64,000 nucleotides of DNA from Vombatus ursinus (GCF_900497805.2 NW_020954590.1:96050599-96114598), one strand, 5' to 3'. Positions 1 to 14,009 are shown, numbered from the stretch's first letter. Notes: generated by a model not told the origin, from the letters alone. Translations and numbers: made by a program.

Positions 1-35
1 TTAGTAGGTTTCATTGATAATAAAGAATTGATACA

Positions 36-203
36 GGAGCAGCTAGGTGGCACAGTGGATAGAGCTCTGGCCTTGGAATCAGGAGGAACTGAGTTCAAAT
101 GCAGCCTTAGACACTTGACACTTACTAGCTGTGTGACCCTGGACAAGTCACTTAGCCCCAATTGCCTCACCAAAAAAGGCAAAAAAAAAAAAAGGTTAAA
201 AAA
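36..203 (+). mobile_element. Marsupial tRNA-headed CORE-SINE
   Basis: The copy has GCAGCTAGGTGGCACAGTGG, a box-B-like GAGTTCAAATGCAG, the CORE segment (CTAGCTGTGTGACCCTGGAC) and an A-rich tail. A near-perfect direct repeat flanks it (AATTGATACA at 26-35, AATCGATACA at 206-215). The tRNA-like head is far too diverged to be a tRNA gene. Confidence 0.85.
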
Positions 204-557
204 AAATCGATACAAAACAAAAAGCAATTTCTCCTCACCATCAGTAATTGTACTTATGAATCCCAGTGATAATTATAGCAAATCATATTTTCTAAATTTG
301 GACTTCTACTTCATGTTTCTAGATTTCTACTACATAATCTATCTTAATGTTTTTTGCTTATTTTGGTTTCAGCTATTCCAGTGAATTTTATCTTCAAAAT
401 GGTTAAAAAATTTATCCTTCATGAACAAATATCATTAAAGATATGTGTGACAGGAAAATGTAGGAAACTGGTCATGTCATAAGGAATAGCAACTAATGGT
501 AAGCCCAGTTGTTGAAATCCACAAAACAGCCAAAGATCTATAGGAAGGCCTCTAGTG

Positions 558-735
558 CAGGGGATCAGCAAACTACATGTTTTTCTACAGTCCCCAGATA
601 AGAATGATTTTTACATTTTAAAATACAAGTTTTATTGTATTTTACAAGGAAAAAACTGTTCTTACCTAGTGGACCTGTAAAAAAGCAGGCATCGGGGCCA
701 GAAATGACCTTCAGGCCATAGTTTGCTGACTCCCC
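558..735. mobile_element. Short non-autonomous hAT-type DNA transposon (MER20-like)
   Basis: The element begins CAGGGGATCAGCAAACTA and ends TAGTTTGCTGACTCCCC, giving imperfect terminal inverted repeats. It has a perfect 8-base target duplication, CTCTAGTG, at 550-557 and 736-743, the length hAT elements make. The internal sequence includes GGCCAGAAATGACC and GGCCATAG, typical of MER20-like elements. It has no coding capacity. Confidence 0.75.
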
Positions 736-779
736 CTCTAGTGTACTGTAAGTATCTTTAGAGGAAGTCTTGTGCTGTG

Positions 780-945
780 TGCAATTTTATTGTCCCTTAT
801 ATCAGTTATTTTATACTTGTTCTCCTCCCAATTCTCAATAATAGACTGTAATTTAGTTCAGTTCACCAAGCACCAGTTCCTAGTATCTGTACCTTGTAGG
901 TATTAGGTACTACATAAATAATTGTTGATTGAATTGAATCAGAGG
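780..945 (+). repeat. L2/MIR-type 3' tail
   Basis: The sequence ends in a decayed L2-like tail (AGGTACTACATAAATAATTGTTGATTGAATTGAATC). It is a short fragment with weak similarity. Confidence 0.45.
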
Positions 946-1099
946 CAATGGTCATGCCACTCTTGAGCCCATGATAAGCAAAGAATGACTAGGCCTAATC
1001 TGACATGTGCTCTAGCATTTAAGCTAGCAGATTCCAAGATTTCAGAGACAGCATAGGTGGAATGCCATCCTCTAAGACTCTAAAAGGGACATCAGCTCA

Positions 1100-4000
1100 G
1101 GAAGGATCAAGGATTACTGGATTACCTGAATAATAAGAATTATTTGGACTACCCAAAAGTCATGATCAAAGAAAGACCCTAGACATCATATTTCAAGAAA
1201 TCATAAAGGAAACCCAATACCCCAGAATCAGAGAGTAAAATAGAAATAGAAAGAATCTACCAAGTGCCTCCCAAAAGAGATCCCAAAATGAAAACTCCCA
1301 GAAATATTATAGCCAAATTCTAGAGCTCCTTGGTCAAAGAGAAAGTGCTTCAAAAAGCCAGAAAGAATCCATGCAAATACTGTGGATCTGAACCAAAGTC
1401 AGGACCACAAAGGATTTAGCAGTTACCACCTTAAAGGAGTGAAGTGCTTGGAATATGATATTCCAGAAGACAAAGAAGCTAGGATTACAACCAAGGATAA
1501 CCTACCCAGCAAAATGGAGTATAATCTTTCAGGGGGAGAAATGGATATTTAATGAAATTGAGGACTTCAAGGATTCCTGATGAAAAGACTAGAGATGAAT
1601 AGAAAATATGATATTCAAGACTCAAGAGAAACGTAAAAAGTAAATACAAAAAAGAAATCATAAGGGACTCAATAAGTATAAACTTTTTATAGTCATATAT
1701 ATGGGAAGGTGATACATGTAACTCCAAAGAACTCTATCAGTTTGGGGTAGTTAGAAGGACTCTACATTAGATAGAGGGCATGGGAGTGAGTCAATTATGT
1801 TAGGATGATCTAAAAAAAAAAATGGATAGGTGAGAAAGAGGAATGTACTGGCAAAAAGGGGAAGGGAGAGGAAGAATGGGGAAAAATATCTCACATAAAA
1901 GAGACATACAAGAAATAACTTTTGTAGTAAAGGGGAAAATGGTGGCAGGGGTCAACGGAATGCTCGAACCTAATCTCATATAAATTGGTTTAAAGAGGGA
2001 AGACTATATATACATGCATGTGTGTGCATGTATACATACACACAGTCACTCAATTGGGTATAGAAATCAATCTAACCCAACAATGAAATAGTAGGGGAAG
2101 GAGATGGCGGAAAGGATAAGAGGAAAGGGAGGTAATAAAAGCGAGGACAGATTAAGGGAAGCAGTAATCAGAAGCAAAACTGACCTTAGGGGACAGATGG
2201 TAAAAAGAGAGAGAGAGAGAAGGCTAAACAGAAGAAAACAGAATGGAGGGGCAGTTAGTAATTCTAACTGTGAATGTGAATGAAATTAATTTATCCATAA
2301 AATGGAAGCTGTGGATTAGAAACCAGAATCCAATGATATGTTATTTATCAGAAATACACTTGAAACAGAAAGCCACATACAGAGTTAAAATAACAGACTG
2401 GAACAATATTGATTATGCTTCAGCTGAATTTTTAAAAAATGCAGAGATAGCAATCATGATCTCGGACAAAGCAAAATCAAAAATAGACCTAATTAAAAGA
2501 GATCAGCTGAGAAACTACATCTTGGTAAAAGACACCATAGAAGATGAAGTAATATCAGCACTAAACATATATGAACCAAATGGCATAGCATCCAAATCCT
2601 TAAAAGAAAAGTTAAGTGAGTTATAGGAGGAAATAGACAATAAAACTATACTAGCGAAGGATCTCAATTCTCTCCTCTCCAAGGTAGATAAATCTAGCCA
2701 TAAAATAAATAAGAAAGAAGTTAAGGAGATGAATAGAATTTTGGACGTTAGATCTGATAGACTTAATAAGAAAACTGAATGGGAATAGAAAGAAGGATAC
2801 CTATTTCTCAGAAGTTGTGGCACCTTCACAAAAACTGACCATGTATTCAGGCACAAAAACATTACAACCAAATGTAGAAAACATAAGCATTAAATGCACC
2901 ATTTTCAGACCATAATGCAATAAAAATTATATTCAATAAAAGGTTATGGAAACATAGATTTAAAACTAAGTGGAAACTAAATAATATAATCCTAAGGAAT
3001 GAGTGAGTCAAAGAATAAATCATAGAAACAACCAATAATTTCATTAAAAAGAATGACAACAATGAGACAAATTTTGATTTGTGGGATACAGCCAAAGCAG
3101 TACTTAGGGAGAAATTTATCTCTAAATTTGTATATCAATAAGAGAGAAAATCAACAAATTGGACATTCAACTAAAAAAACAAAACAGATAAAGAACAATT
3201 TAGAAATCCCCAATTCAACACCAAAATAGAAATCCTAAATTTCAAGGAGGAAATTAATAAAACTGAAAGTAAAAAATAATAATAATAAAACTAGAAGCTG
3301 GTTTTATAAAAAAAAATAAAATAAACTATTTGTTAATTTGATTTTTAAAGAAGAAAAAAGAAAACCAAATTACCAGTATCAAAAATAAAAAGTGTGAAGG
3401 CATCACCAATGAAGATGAAATTAAAGCAATTATTAGGAGCTATTTTACCCAGTTACATACCAATAAATCTGACAACTTAAGTGAAATGGATGAATATTTA
3501 TAAAAACATAACTGCGCAGATTAACAGAAGAGTTAAGAGAATACTCAAATAACCTTATCTTAGAAAATGAAATTGAATAAGCCATAAAAGTGCTCCCTAA
3601 GAAAAATTCTCCAGGACCAGATGGATTTACAAGTGAATTCTGCTAAACATTTAAGGAACAAGTAATCCCAATATTATATAAACTATTTGAAAAAACTGGT
3701 TAAAAAAATAGAAGTCCTACTAAATTCTTTTTATGAAACAAATACGGTTTTGATACCTAAACCAGGGAAAGCAAAAACAGAGAAAGAAAACTATACACCA
3801 ATTTTCCTAATGACTATTAATGCAAAAATTTTAAGTAAAATACTAGCAAGGAGATTACAGCAATATATCAAAAATATTATGTACTATGACCAAATGGAAT
3901 TTATACCAGGAATGCAGGGCTGGCTTAAAATTAAGAAAACTATAAGCATCATTGACCATATCAATAACAAAAACAATAAAAATCACATGATTATCTCAAT

Positions 4001-6320
4001 AGATGCAGAAAAAAGCTTTTGACAAAATATGACACCCATTCCTATTAAAAACAATGGAAAGCATAGGAACAAATTGAGCCTTTCTTAAAATGATAAGTAG
4101 TATCTATCTAAAACCAAGAGTAAGGATTCTCTGTAATATGGATAAACTAAAAGACTCACCAATAAGATCAGGGGCGAACTAAGGATGTTCATTGCCATCA
4201 CTATGATTCAATATTATGCTATAAATGCTAGCTATTGCAATAAGACCAAAAAAATGGAGGAATAAAAAATAGTCCATGAGAAAACAAAACTATCACTCTT
4301 CACAAATAATATGATGATATACTTAAGGACCCTAGAGAATCACCTAAAAAACAATTGAAACAATTAACAACTTTGTCAAAGTTACAGGATATAAAACAAA
4401 CCAACATAAATCATCAACATTTCCATATATTACCAACAAAACCCAGCAGGAAGAGACAGAGAAATTCTATTTTAAATAGCTACAGGCATTAAGAAATACT
4501 TGGAACTCTACCTGCCCAGACAAACTCAGGGACTAAATGAACACAATTAAAAAACACTTTTTACACAAATAAAGAAAATAAAGATTTAAACAAGTGAAGA
4601 AATATTGCTTATAGGTAGGCTTAGCCAATATAATAAGATGACAATTCTAACTAATTAATTTACTTATCATATCATAGAAAGAGAGAAAATAATAACAAGA
4701 CTCATCTGGAAGTAGAGGTCAAGAATATCTAGGGAATCAATGAAAAAAGTGAAAGAAGGTGGCTGGCAGTACCAGATTTCAAAATATATTACAAAGCAGT
4801 AATCATCAAAACAATCTGGTACTTATTAAGAAATAGAGTGGTGGATCAATGTAATAGATCAGTAGAATAGAACATAATATGCAGTAGTAAATGATTATAG
4901 TAATCTAGTGTTTCATAAACCCAAAGATCCAAGCTTTGGAGGCAAAAACTCACCATTTGATAAAAACTGCTGGGAAAACTGGAGAAAAATTTGGTAGAAA
5001 CTAAGCAAAAGTCAACATCTCATACCATATACTAAAATAAGGTCAAAATGGATAAATTATTTAGATCTAAAAGGTGAAATCATAAGTAAATTAGGGGAGC
5101 AAAAGAAAATTTATCTGCCTAACCTATGAATATGGGAAGATTTTATAGCTAAACAAGAGACAGAGAAGATCACTAAAATAAATAATTTTGATTACGTGAA
5201 ATTTAAAGGGTTTTGCACAAACAAAAGTACTGCAGCCAAAATTAGAAGGAAATCATGAAACTGGGGGAGAGTAGATTTTGCAGCAAGTTTCTTCAATAAA
5301 GGTCTCATTTCTCAAATGTATAGGAAACTGAGTTAAATCTATAAAAATAAGAGTTGACATGATTGGTAAATTGATAAATCACCAAACGATATGAACAGGC
5401 AGTTTTCAGGAGAAGAAATCAAAACTATCAAGTCACATGAAAAAAAGTTCTAATTCCCAATTGACTAGAGAGATGCACATTAAAATAACTTTGAGGAACC
5501 ACCTTATACCTTTTAGACTGGCTAACATGACAAAAAAAGAAAATTACAAATGCTGGAAGGGATGTGGAAAAATAGGTACATTAATCACCATTGGTGGAGT
5601 TCTGAATTGATCCAACCATTCTGAAGAGTAATTTGGAACTATGCCCAAAGGGTTATTAAAAACTTGCTTACTCTTTGATCCAGCAATACCACTACTATGT
5701 CTGTATCCTACACAGGGATCAAAGAAATAGGAAAAGGACCTGTATGTACAAAAATATCTATAGCAGTTCTTTTTGTGACAGTAAAGAATTAGAAATTGAG
5801 GGAATGTCCATCAATCAAGGAACAGCTAAACAAGTTGTGGCATATGATTATGATGGAATACTATTGTGTTATAAGAAATGACAAGCAAGATGGTTTCAGA
5901 AAAATCTAGAAAGAATTATATGAACTGATACAAATTAAAGTTAGCAGAAGCAAGAGAAAATTGTACACAGTAACAGCAATATTGTACCAATGATCAACTG
6001 TAAAAGCCTTAGCTACTCTCATCAATACAATGATCCAAGACAATTCCAAAGGATCCATGACAAAAAATGCTTTCTGCTTCCAGAGAGAAAACTAATAAGC
6101 TCTGAGTGAGGATTGAAGTATACTTTTTTTACTTTCTTTATGTTTCTTGCTTTATTGTTTTGGGGTTTTTTTGGCAACATGGCTAATATGGAAATATGTT
6201 TTGCATGACTTCACATGAATAATTTATATCATATTGCTTGTCTTCAGGATGGAAGGGGAGGAGCAGGTGGAAGGAAGATAATCAGAAACAAAAAAATTTT
6301 TAACTGAATGTTAAAAATTA
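1100..6320 (+). mobile_element. Old near-full-length L1 LINE, heavily decayed
   Basis: ORF1 remnant at about 1110-1640 (reads like GLPESHD, then ERIYQVPPKRDPKMK, and the FNEIEDFK end); inter-ORF region with GGGGAAGG runs; ORF2 from 2243. The frame 2243-2626 (127 residues) covers the endonuclease N-terminus (LVILTVNVNEINLSIK; LSEIHLK). Reverse-transcriptase pieces follow (3687-4022: [29 protein letters not shown]) and the C-terminus ends near 5880. The 3' UTR runs to about 6310. It is riddled with stops. It retains the endonuclease start that the 33.5-kb L1 has lost. Confidence 0.88.
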
Positions 6321-6389
6321 GTATTTCATTGAGGAAGAAAGATAGAAAGAAAGGAAAGAAAAGGGAATGGGTGATTACTGTGAGCTAGC

Positions 6390-6870
6390 ATGGGATCATT
6401 AAGCACAAGTCTTGTCAAATAATGTATTCTCTTTTTGAACAACGTTCACGGAATCTCAAATTTAAGGTCTATCATAACCCAGCCCAAGAGAATAGTTACT
6501 ACACTAGTAGATGAGGAAATACAACAGACCTAGTAAATACATGGATTTGAGCAAGGCTTTTAACAGTCTTTTATATCATCCCTGTGGACAAGATGGAGAG
6601 ATATACTAAGGATGATATCACAATAAGATAGATTCAGAACTGGCTGAGCAAACCAGAACAAAAGACTATTAAGGGATGAAGAAATGTCAACCTAGAAAGT
6701 TTCTAGTACCTTAGTCATATTCTGCTTAACAGTTTTATCAGGACTTAAAAGTATGCTTATTAAAACTACAGAAGACAGATGGGACAGGAAATTAATACAT
6801 TTGTGGCCAATTCCAGAACTAAAAAGATCCTGAAATGGTTCATTTGCTGTCTTTAAAACTGGATAAGCCA
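6390..6870 (+). mobile_element. CR1/L3-like LINE reverse-transcriptase fragment
   Basis: A decayed reading MDLSKAFNSLLYHP near 6540-6585 corresponds to the DLSKAFD block of CR1-clade reverse transcriptases. The following text parallels the better-preserved copy at 14.0-15.8 kb. No long frame survives. Confidence 0.6.
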
Positions 6871-7668
6871 CATCTCAGTTGGGGGATGAGGAAACCAGAG
6901 AGAAGAGAACTATAAGAAAATTTAAAGAACATATTTATCCTCTCATCCAAATATAACTTTTTTTAAAACTTTCAGTTAGTTTCAAACATAAAAAGTGTTG
7001 CCTCAAACAGGAAAATTTGGAAATAACATTGATAAATAGTTCAAAATAAAAAATTTACCACACACAAAACGCTTTCTTCCACTGACCTTAATCACACCAA
7101 AGATCTATATTTCAGTATATTTAAACAGGCAAAAAAACAACAACAGACTAATGTTGTTTTTATCACACTCTCACTTTCTCCCATTTCCTGAGAATCCAAT
7201 ACTGAAAAGGGCATATAAGCAATACAAATAAAATTTTAATCAAATAATTACCAAGGGCAAGTGTATTCGCCAGAAAACAGGCAAAATCATTTTAATAAAA
7301 TAGCAAATATGCAAGATGAGTTTGTTCTATTGAGTTTATTCTATGCATTGCCAATGCATACTATAAATTACGTTAAAATTCTTCATGGCTTAAACTAAAT
7401 TCAAAGTATTACTGTTTGAAATAGTTATTATTTCTGTTTTATTCATATTGATATCAGGGTTAATTATAGCTCATCTAAAGAATAACAGTAATTTAGAATT
7501 ATTACTGTTTTGAGTATATTTTTAGCATTATTCACAATGATTAAATGAGTGAAAGAATTTGAACACTTACTTGAAGTTTGTTATGGAAGACTTCCAGCCA
7601 ACCTGGTTTGTCTGAACAAAGGAAGAATGCTCAGTTCCTATTTACTCTAGCAAAAATGAAGTTCACAT
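6871..7668. other. No recognised feature (STAU2 intron)
   Basis: AT-rich sequence with no convincing exon, repeat end or open frame. I see nothing to annotate here. Confidence 0.6.
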
Positions 7669-8660
7669 ATGAACAGGCAGTTTTCAGATGAAGAAATTAA
7701 AACTATCTACAATCATATGAAAAAATGCTCTAAATCACTATTGATTAGAGAAATGAGAATCAAAACAACTCTGAGGTACCACATCATACCTATCAGATTG
7801 GCCAACATAACAAAACAGGAAAATGATAAATGTTGGAGAAGATATGGGAAAATTGGAACACTAATGCACTGTTGATGGAGTTGTGAAATGATCCAACCAT
7901 TCTGGAGAGCAATTTGGAACTATGCCCAAAGGGCTATAAAAATGTGCATACCATTTGACCCAGCAATAGCACTTCTAAGGCATGTACCCCTCAAAGAGAT
8001 CATAAAAAAGGGGAAAGGACCCACATGTACAAAAATATTTATAGCAACTCTTTTCGTGGTGGTCAAGAATTGGAAATTGAGAGGATGCCCATCAATTGGG
8101 GAATGGCTGCACAAATTGTGGTATATGAATGTAATGGAATACTATTGTGCTATAAGAAATGATGAGCAAGTAGACTTTAGAAAAACCTGGAAAGACTTGT
8201 ATAGACTGATACTGAGTGAAGTGAGAAGAATTAGAAGAAGGTTGTATATAATAACAGCCACGTTGTGTGATGACTAACTTTGATAGACTTAGCTCTTCTC
8301 AGCAATGCAAGGATCTAAGACATCTCCAAAAGTCTCATGATGGAAAATGCTATCCACATCCAAAGAAAGAACTATGGAGTTGGAATGCAGATGGAAGCAT
8401 ACTATTTGTTCTTTTTTTCTTCTGTTTTGTTTTGTTTCCTCTTCCTTGTGGTTCCTCCTATTGGTTCTAATTCTTCCTTACAACATGACTAATGTGAAAA
8501 TATGTTCAAAAGGAATGTATATGTAGAGTCTATATCAGATTTCACGCCATCTTGGGGAGGGAGGTGAGAAGGAAGTGGGAGAAAAATTTTAAATTCAAAA
8601 GTTTATGGAAGTGATTGTTGAAAACTAAAAATACATTAGTTAAATAAAAAATTATATATA
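7669..8660 (+). mobile_element. 5'-truncated L1: ORF2 C-terminus and 3' UTR
   Basis: It starts within ORF2 ([20 protein letters not shown]), passes through [14 protein letters not shown] (second Cys replaced), and continues in a 129-residue frame (7888-8277) to the usual end LYRLILSEVRRIRRRLYIITATLCDD. The 3' UTR has GCCATCTTGGGGAGGGAGG and a terminal A-rich run near 8640-8660. Confidence 0.88.
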
Positions 8661-8719
8661 AAAAAATTAATTTCATACCAGAATGAGTAATGATCAAGAA
8701 ATTCAATGAAAGAACTATA

Positions 8720-10640
8720 GCAAATTATTTCTTCCACCCTAGAACTGCACAAAAAGCCAAGCAAAAGACCACAGGCAATAGGAAATGGAGCTGTTAGCAA
8801 TGCCAGCACAAACACAAGGCAAACAAGGCAGGAATCTCCAAGTGTAACAAAAGATGAGCCAGAGATATGTGTAGCTTACAAGGCTATGGGTCTAGAAGCA
8901 ACAAAAACAGAAAGCTCCCTGAAAAAGTCCGAGGGTAATAAGAAAGTCCCTGAGCACTCTGAGAAATGCCATACATAGCCGTCCTCAGAATAAGACACCC
9001 CATGTGCCCAGGAGCAAAGGTCCCTATCACCCTGCCCTGACATACAACAGGAGACCCTGAAGACCTAGTACTGTGAACCCCAAAGATCCAGGGAAACTCA
9101 TCACCATCCAAAACACATCAGGGGGTGAAGCCTGACCCTGGAAAATCCCCAATTCAAGAACTAACACTAAAAAGAGTAGTAAACAAAAGAAGACACTGAC
9201 CTATTTTTTAAAATTACTGGATTTAAAGATGCCCAAAAATACAGGCTAGAAGGAGAGAAAAGGTTTGTAACAACTGCAAGCAGAGATTCAAAGGAAAAGT
9301 AGATTTTCCATAAGGACTACAAGAATAGCCAGAAGAAATGAAGCAAGAGATAAAAAATGAAATAAAAGCTCTGGAGGAAAGAACTGAAAGGAGAATAAGT
9401 GGCACAGAACAGAAAGTGGTCAACTTTACCCAAATAAAAGACTTCCTGAAAACTAGAATATGCTAAACAGAAATTAATGGCTCCATGATGAAGCAAGAAA
9501 CATTAGAACAAAATCAAAATGTTGAAAGGAAAAAAAGGGGAAAATAGTTAACTTTAACAAATATGATATTTATTGCTATCAGTAACAACTGACCTGAAAA
9601 ACAATAATTTAAGATAAAAATAATTTAAGAATCAGCAGACTCCCAAAATAAAAACAGTATCTAAAATTTAAAAAAAAAAAAAAAAAAAAGGAAAACTGAC
9701 CAGATATAGTAGAACCAGTGCAAAGTGAGGATAAAGAATTTACCAATCATTTTCTGAAAGAAACCTCAAAAGGAAAAGTTCCAGGAGTGTCATAGTCAAG
9801 ATCCAGAGCCCTAACATCAAAGGAGAAATACCACACATATCCAGAAAGAAGCACTTCAAGTACCAAAGAACCACAGTCAGGGCACACAAGACCTGGCAGC
9901 TTCTACAATAAATCACAGATATCTTGGAATACAATATTCCAAAAGGCCAAATACATAAGCTTACAAGATTAATTTTACATTTCTAGGTTTCTTTGGACCT
10001 AGAAGGAACTGTAATGTCTTCTAAGGATATTGAGGAGGGGATGTAAAATATGAAAAAACAGAGGTCCTGAGGGTGGATTGGTTCTGTTCCGAGGGTTTGA
10101 AGACAGAAGAGTAAGGAGGTAAAAGGAACAGACTAGTACAGAAAGGAGAAAAGTACTTGCTATTTCTCGTAATTGGGGTGAATTAGAAGAAAATTATATG
10201 AACATGGAGTGATAAGGGGAAGTTTTCACAAAGGTATGTTCATCTGATGCCCATTTACCTGAAATAAACAAAGAAGTGCTAAACACACACACGCGCACGC
10301 GCACGCGTGCCGCAAAGTTTGTATTGAATACATCACACTCAATGGAGAAACAAGCAAGGATGGGGAGGGGTTGGGGGGAATAAGAGAGAGAAAGTAATAC
10401 CATGAAGAGAGACAAACTTCCTGATCTTGAAGGGGTGACTTAAAGGGGAGGAAGGGAAAAAAAGCTAGAATCTGAAAGGGTGCCTATCAATTAGGGAATG
10501 GCTAAACAAATTGTGAGTTATGAATTTAGTGGATACTACTACAATGAAAGAAATTATAAAAGAGATAATTAAAGAAAATCCTGAGAGTAAAGTGAGCAGA
10601 ACCAATCTTCTCTTCTCTAGGACCTGAAGCAAGGGGTGAA
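8720..10640 (+). mobile_element. Old L1 relic: 5' UTR, ORF1 and a short ORF2 tail
   Basis: The 5' UTR-like part lies at 8720-9180; ORF1-like decayed text at about 9200-9960 contains a coiled-coil-like stretch and the C-terminal reading YQRTTVRAHK; a purine-rich inter-ORF part follows. Then only a short piece of the ORF2 end is present (10480-10640; matches the ...PINEGMAKQIVSYEF part). Most of ORF2 is deleted. Confidence 0.65.
10283..10312. repeat. Alternating purine-pyrimidine (CA/CG)n tract
   Basis: ACACACACACGCGCACGCGC continues into ACGCGTGC, one of the very few CpG clusters in the window. Alternating tracts of this kind can adopt Z-form DNA. Confidence 0.8.
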
Positions 10641-10789
10641 AGTTGTAGAGTATGAGATTTAGTATTGAGTTAAGAAAAACTATCTGCCAATCAAAGCTAT
10701 AACAATTATCATGACTTTGTTCATCTAGTCTTGCTCACATTAAAGGCAGTTGTCCTCCTTGAACAAATCTCTGCACACAAATATTAGCA

Positions 10790-11010
10790 AAGAAAAAAGC
10801 TTTTCAAAATCAGAAACTCTCTGAGTTGGAGAGGACTTCAGAAACTAACAAGTCCGATCTGAACTTGAACAAAAATTTCCTCTATAACATACCACCACCA
10901 AGTGGTCATACACCATCTCTCAGTTATTTTGGTTAAATTTTGTTTTCAAAAATCCCTCAAAATTCTGATTGAGAAGCACTTTCGTCATACTTGGTGATAT
11001 TTCTTAGCCT
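10790..11010 (-). mobile_element. CR1/L3-like LINE 3' end, antisense
   Basis: GAGTTGGAGAGGACTTCAGA followed by CCACCAAGTGGTCATACACCATCT is the antisense of the common 3' end of this LINE family, also seen in sense at 15.6-15.8, 18.6-18.95 and 29.4-29.6 kb. Confidence 0.65.
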
Positions 11011-12734
11011 CACTTACAAATGTGAGTAATACAAGTCACATCCCATTACAGCAAACTTCAAAGGAGTATCCAGATTCTTTTGTTATCATTAGAAATTCAT
11101 CACGGTCAATAATTCTTAAAACAGTAACAATTCTAAAGAAGTGTTACTTCTTTAGATTAACAATGATCAACTGTGCCTTTAGCATATATAATATGGAAGC
11201 AGCAGTTTTTCTAAGAAGGAAGTAAGCTTTTCTAAGAAGTAAATCTTGGCAATAGACTGTCTGCTTTGTGCAGACCAGACTAAGTAGAGAGTCTCATCAC
11301 CAGCAGACAGGCCACTAGGTAACCCATTCTAAGCAATGGCAGCATGAAAAAGGAAAACTAAAAATCGGTTCTCAGTACTGTATCCCCTCTTCTGCTTCTG
11401 CAGCGAAACAAGTTAGATTTTTCTGTCACAGATCACCTTTTGTCCTGCCAAAATTAAATGCTTCTACTACTGTTTTCTTTTCTCCATAAAGAAATGGCCT
11501 ACCTGTTCATTTCCCTTGTTAATCATGGATATATGAAGATATTTTTGCATGGAGTAGAGGGGTTCCTTTGGATCCTTCATGCTTATACTAATATTTTATC
11601 ATTGAAGTAATGACTCTTTTATAGTCAAGGACTAAGCACAAACATTTGTTCCACTAAAGGTGCAACAGTGAGCTGACAGTGAACCCTTCCTCGTTTTGTC
11701 TAGACCCCTCTCTTGCTCTTATCATATTCTAGTTTGCATTTTAAATATGTACATAGACATATATAGATATGTGTGTACTTGTATATGTGTACATACATCT
11801 ATATGTATACAAGCATACATGTATGTATGCATATAAATGTTTTATCATTCCTTTCCCATTCTCTTTCAAGGCAAGGACTTTAATAATGTTCTTCCATTTT
11901 TGTTCTCCAGCACCTAACATGATGCCTTACACATAGAAGTTACTTTAAAATATTTGATTTAGTTGAACTGATGGCAAATTTTGTAAAACATCAATAGAAA
12001 GTACTCTCTTATTCAAGCAGGAGGAAATCTGTTCCACCTAGGGTCTATGAAATAATTCTCTCCTTGGTGCCCACAGAAACCTATCCACATGGGCAAGGGC
12101 CACGAGAGGACTGTAGAATAGAAACCCTGAAAAAAGGTAGAGTGGCTACTAAAAGTACAGGACTAAAATATAAGTCAATAAACTGGGTTTGTTTTCTTTA
12201 GAGAAGTAGTATAACTAAACGGGCAAACTCTGGCACAAAACTGGCAAAATAATGCAATGTTTCTCTGATTTGTTAAATGAGCTCCATTCTCTTGGTTTCT
12301 CCTCAAACAAGAAAATAAAAATCTTTCTTCACTCACTCCCACTACCATAAAAAACAATTTTCCAATTTTCCAACAATTTTCAGTAGTCGAGTCTCTATCT
12401 GAGTGAAAATAACTTTATAAACACATTTTCATCATGTGACTCTAGTCTAATCTGTTAAAAGATTTTCAGTTTATAATGCTGTGATTTTAATTCATCATAC
12501 ACACAACCTACATACTATAAATTTCACATATGCATATGTATGTATGTGGAAATTATAGAAAACCATATACACATAATTATAACAGAAATATTTTTCCAAA
12601 GAAAACCATGGTTAAGTTGACCTAAATAATGCTTTTATTTTGATTTTTAAAATTTTGGTATGTCATTCTAACTAGTCTCTGGGATAAACTGATGATGTCT
12701 TTTAATGACTCAAAATTTAAAATTTTATCTATAT
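11011..12734. other. STAU2 intron with little structure
   Basis: This holds a TATG/ACAT-rich low-complexity tract (about 11740-11845) and an L2-type tail in sense at about 11870-11965 (GCACCTAACATGATGCCTTACACATAG). Otherwise I see no gene, exon or clear repeat. Confidence 0.55.
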
Positions 12735-12930
12735 TGCCATTAGAGGTATTTAGAGCTAAAAAGAACTTTAGCAATTACCTAGTCCAACCTCTTCATTTTA
12801 CAGATAAGAAAACTGAGAGCCAAGTTTTGTTACTTGGCCAAGTTCACACAGATTAGCAGAACGGGAAAATAGCTGGTGTTTAAACCCAGGTCCTCTAGCT
12901 TCAAAGTTTTCTACTCCATTGTACATGTTT
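12735..12930 (-). mobile_element. MIR-type SINE, antisense
   Basis: ATTTTACAGATAAGAAAACTG, then TTGGCCAAGTTCACACAG and AACCCAGGTCCTCTAGCTTC follow the order of an antisense MIR. Confidence 0.75.
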
Positions 12931-14009
12931 ATACTGATGAGCAACATATTTTTATTTTGTAAATTGGAGTACTACTAGTTAAATGTTAGAAGGGAGCAAG
13001 ATTTTAAATTTTGGCCTGATAGAGGCAAAAATGTTAATGATTACTGAAATATTTTTTAGGCAACTATACCTAAAAACATTTTCATCAAACTATCAAATTC
13101 CCTAACGCACAGTTTAAGACAATGTCAAGCTATGTATATCTGATTTTTGCATTTGCTGAAAAGATAACCTTAGTAATCCACACTAAGGCAATTTATTTCA
13201 GTACTCAAATCCCTAGGACCCAAGCCCTGACTTATATCATTGAGTAAAATGGTACCCAATAAGTGTTTTTAGGTTTAAATTTAATTTCATTTATGACCCC
13301 CTCAAACCTTAGGGTCATTTTCAGTTTGTCACTTTCTAACAGTAAACATTGCTCCGAAAGCATAGCATTATATTCGTCCAGCACAGGAAAAAAAATTGGT
13401 AGCTTCATCTATTATTAAAATTCAAATAACAGAAATGGTGGCAACTACTAAAGAATTCTAGGTTTCTGGTAAGAATTCCTTATCAATCCCTCCCTACCTG
13501 GCTTCTCAGTCTACTTTCCAGCATTTAAATCACCGTCCTGATTTTAGTAAGCTGAAATGTGGAGGTACTAGAACTTTATCTATGCTATATAGTAAGTATA
13601 ATTATAGCACATCTGGATCTTAAAAGACTGTTGATTTACAGTCAGGACAAGACAACAATGATTTTCCAATGACTCCCCACTCCCCAAGTATTTTACTTTT
13701 TTTCTCAGAATTTTTACTTTGTTTCCAGAATTTACCCATTCTTTCCATTCCTACCAGCATTATCAAAAGACCCTAGTCATCTATCATCTGAATTTCTTCT
13801 TTCTCTAGATTCTTCCAATCAATTCTTAACACCATTGTCAAACTTGTCCCCTTCATGCATCACTATAACAATGCTACCTCCCACCCCAACTTTAACCCAG
13901 TCCTACAGATTAGACTTTTTTTATTTGCTTTTAAGACATTCCCTGAGGTGTACCCTGGGCTAACCCCTTTCTTTTATCTCCTACTCCCTGATTTGCCTTT
14001 TCCAGAGAA
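12931..14009. other. STAU2 intron; possible decayed L2 at the right
   Basis: No gene is seen. Pyrimidine-rich text at about 13640-14000 (GAGGTGTACCCTGGGC, CTCCTACTCCCTGATTTGCC) resembles a sense L2 ORF2/3' portion, but weakly. Confidence 0.4.
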
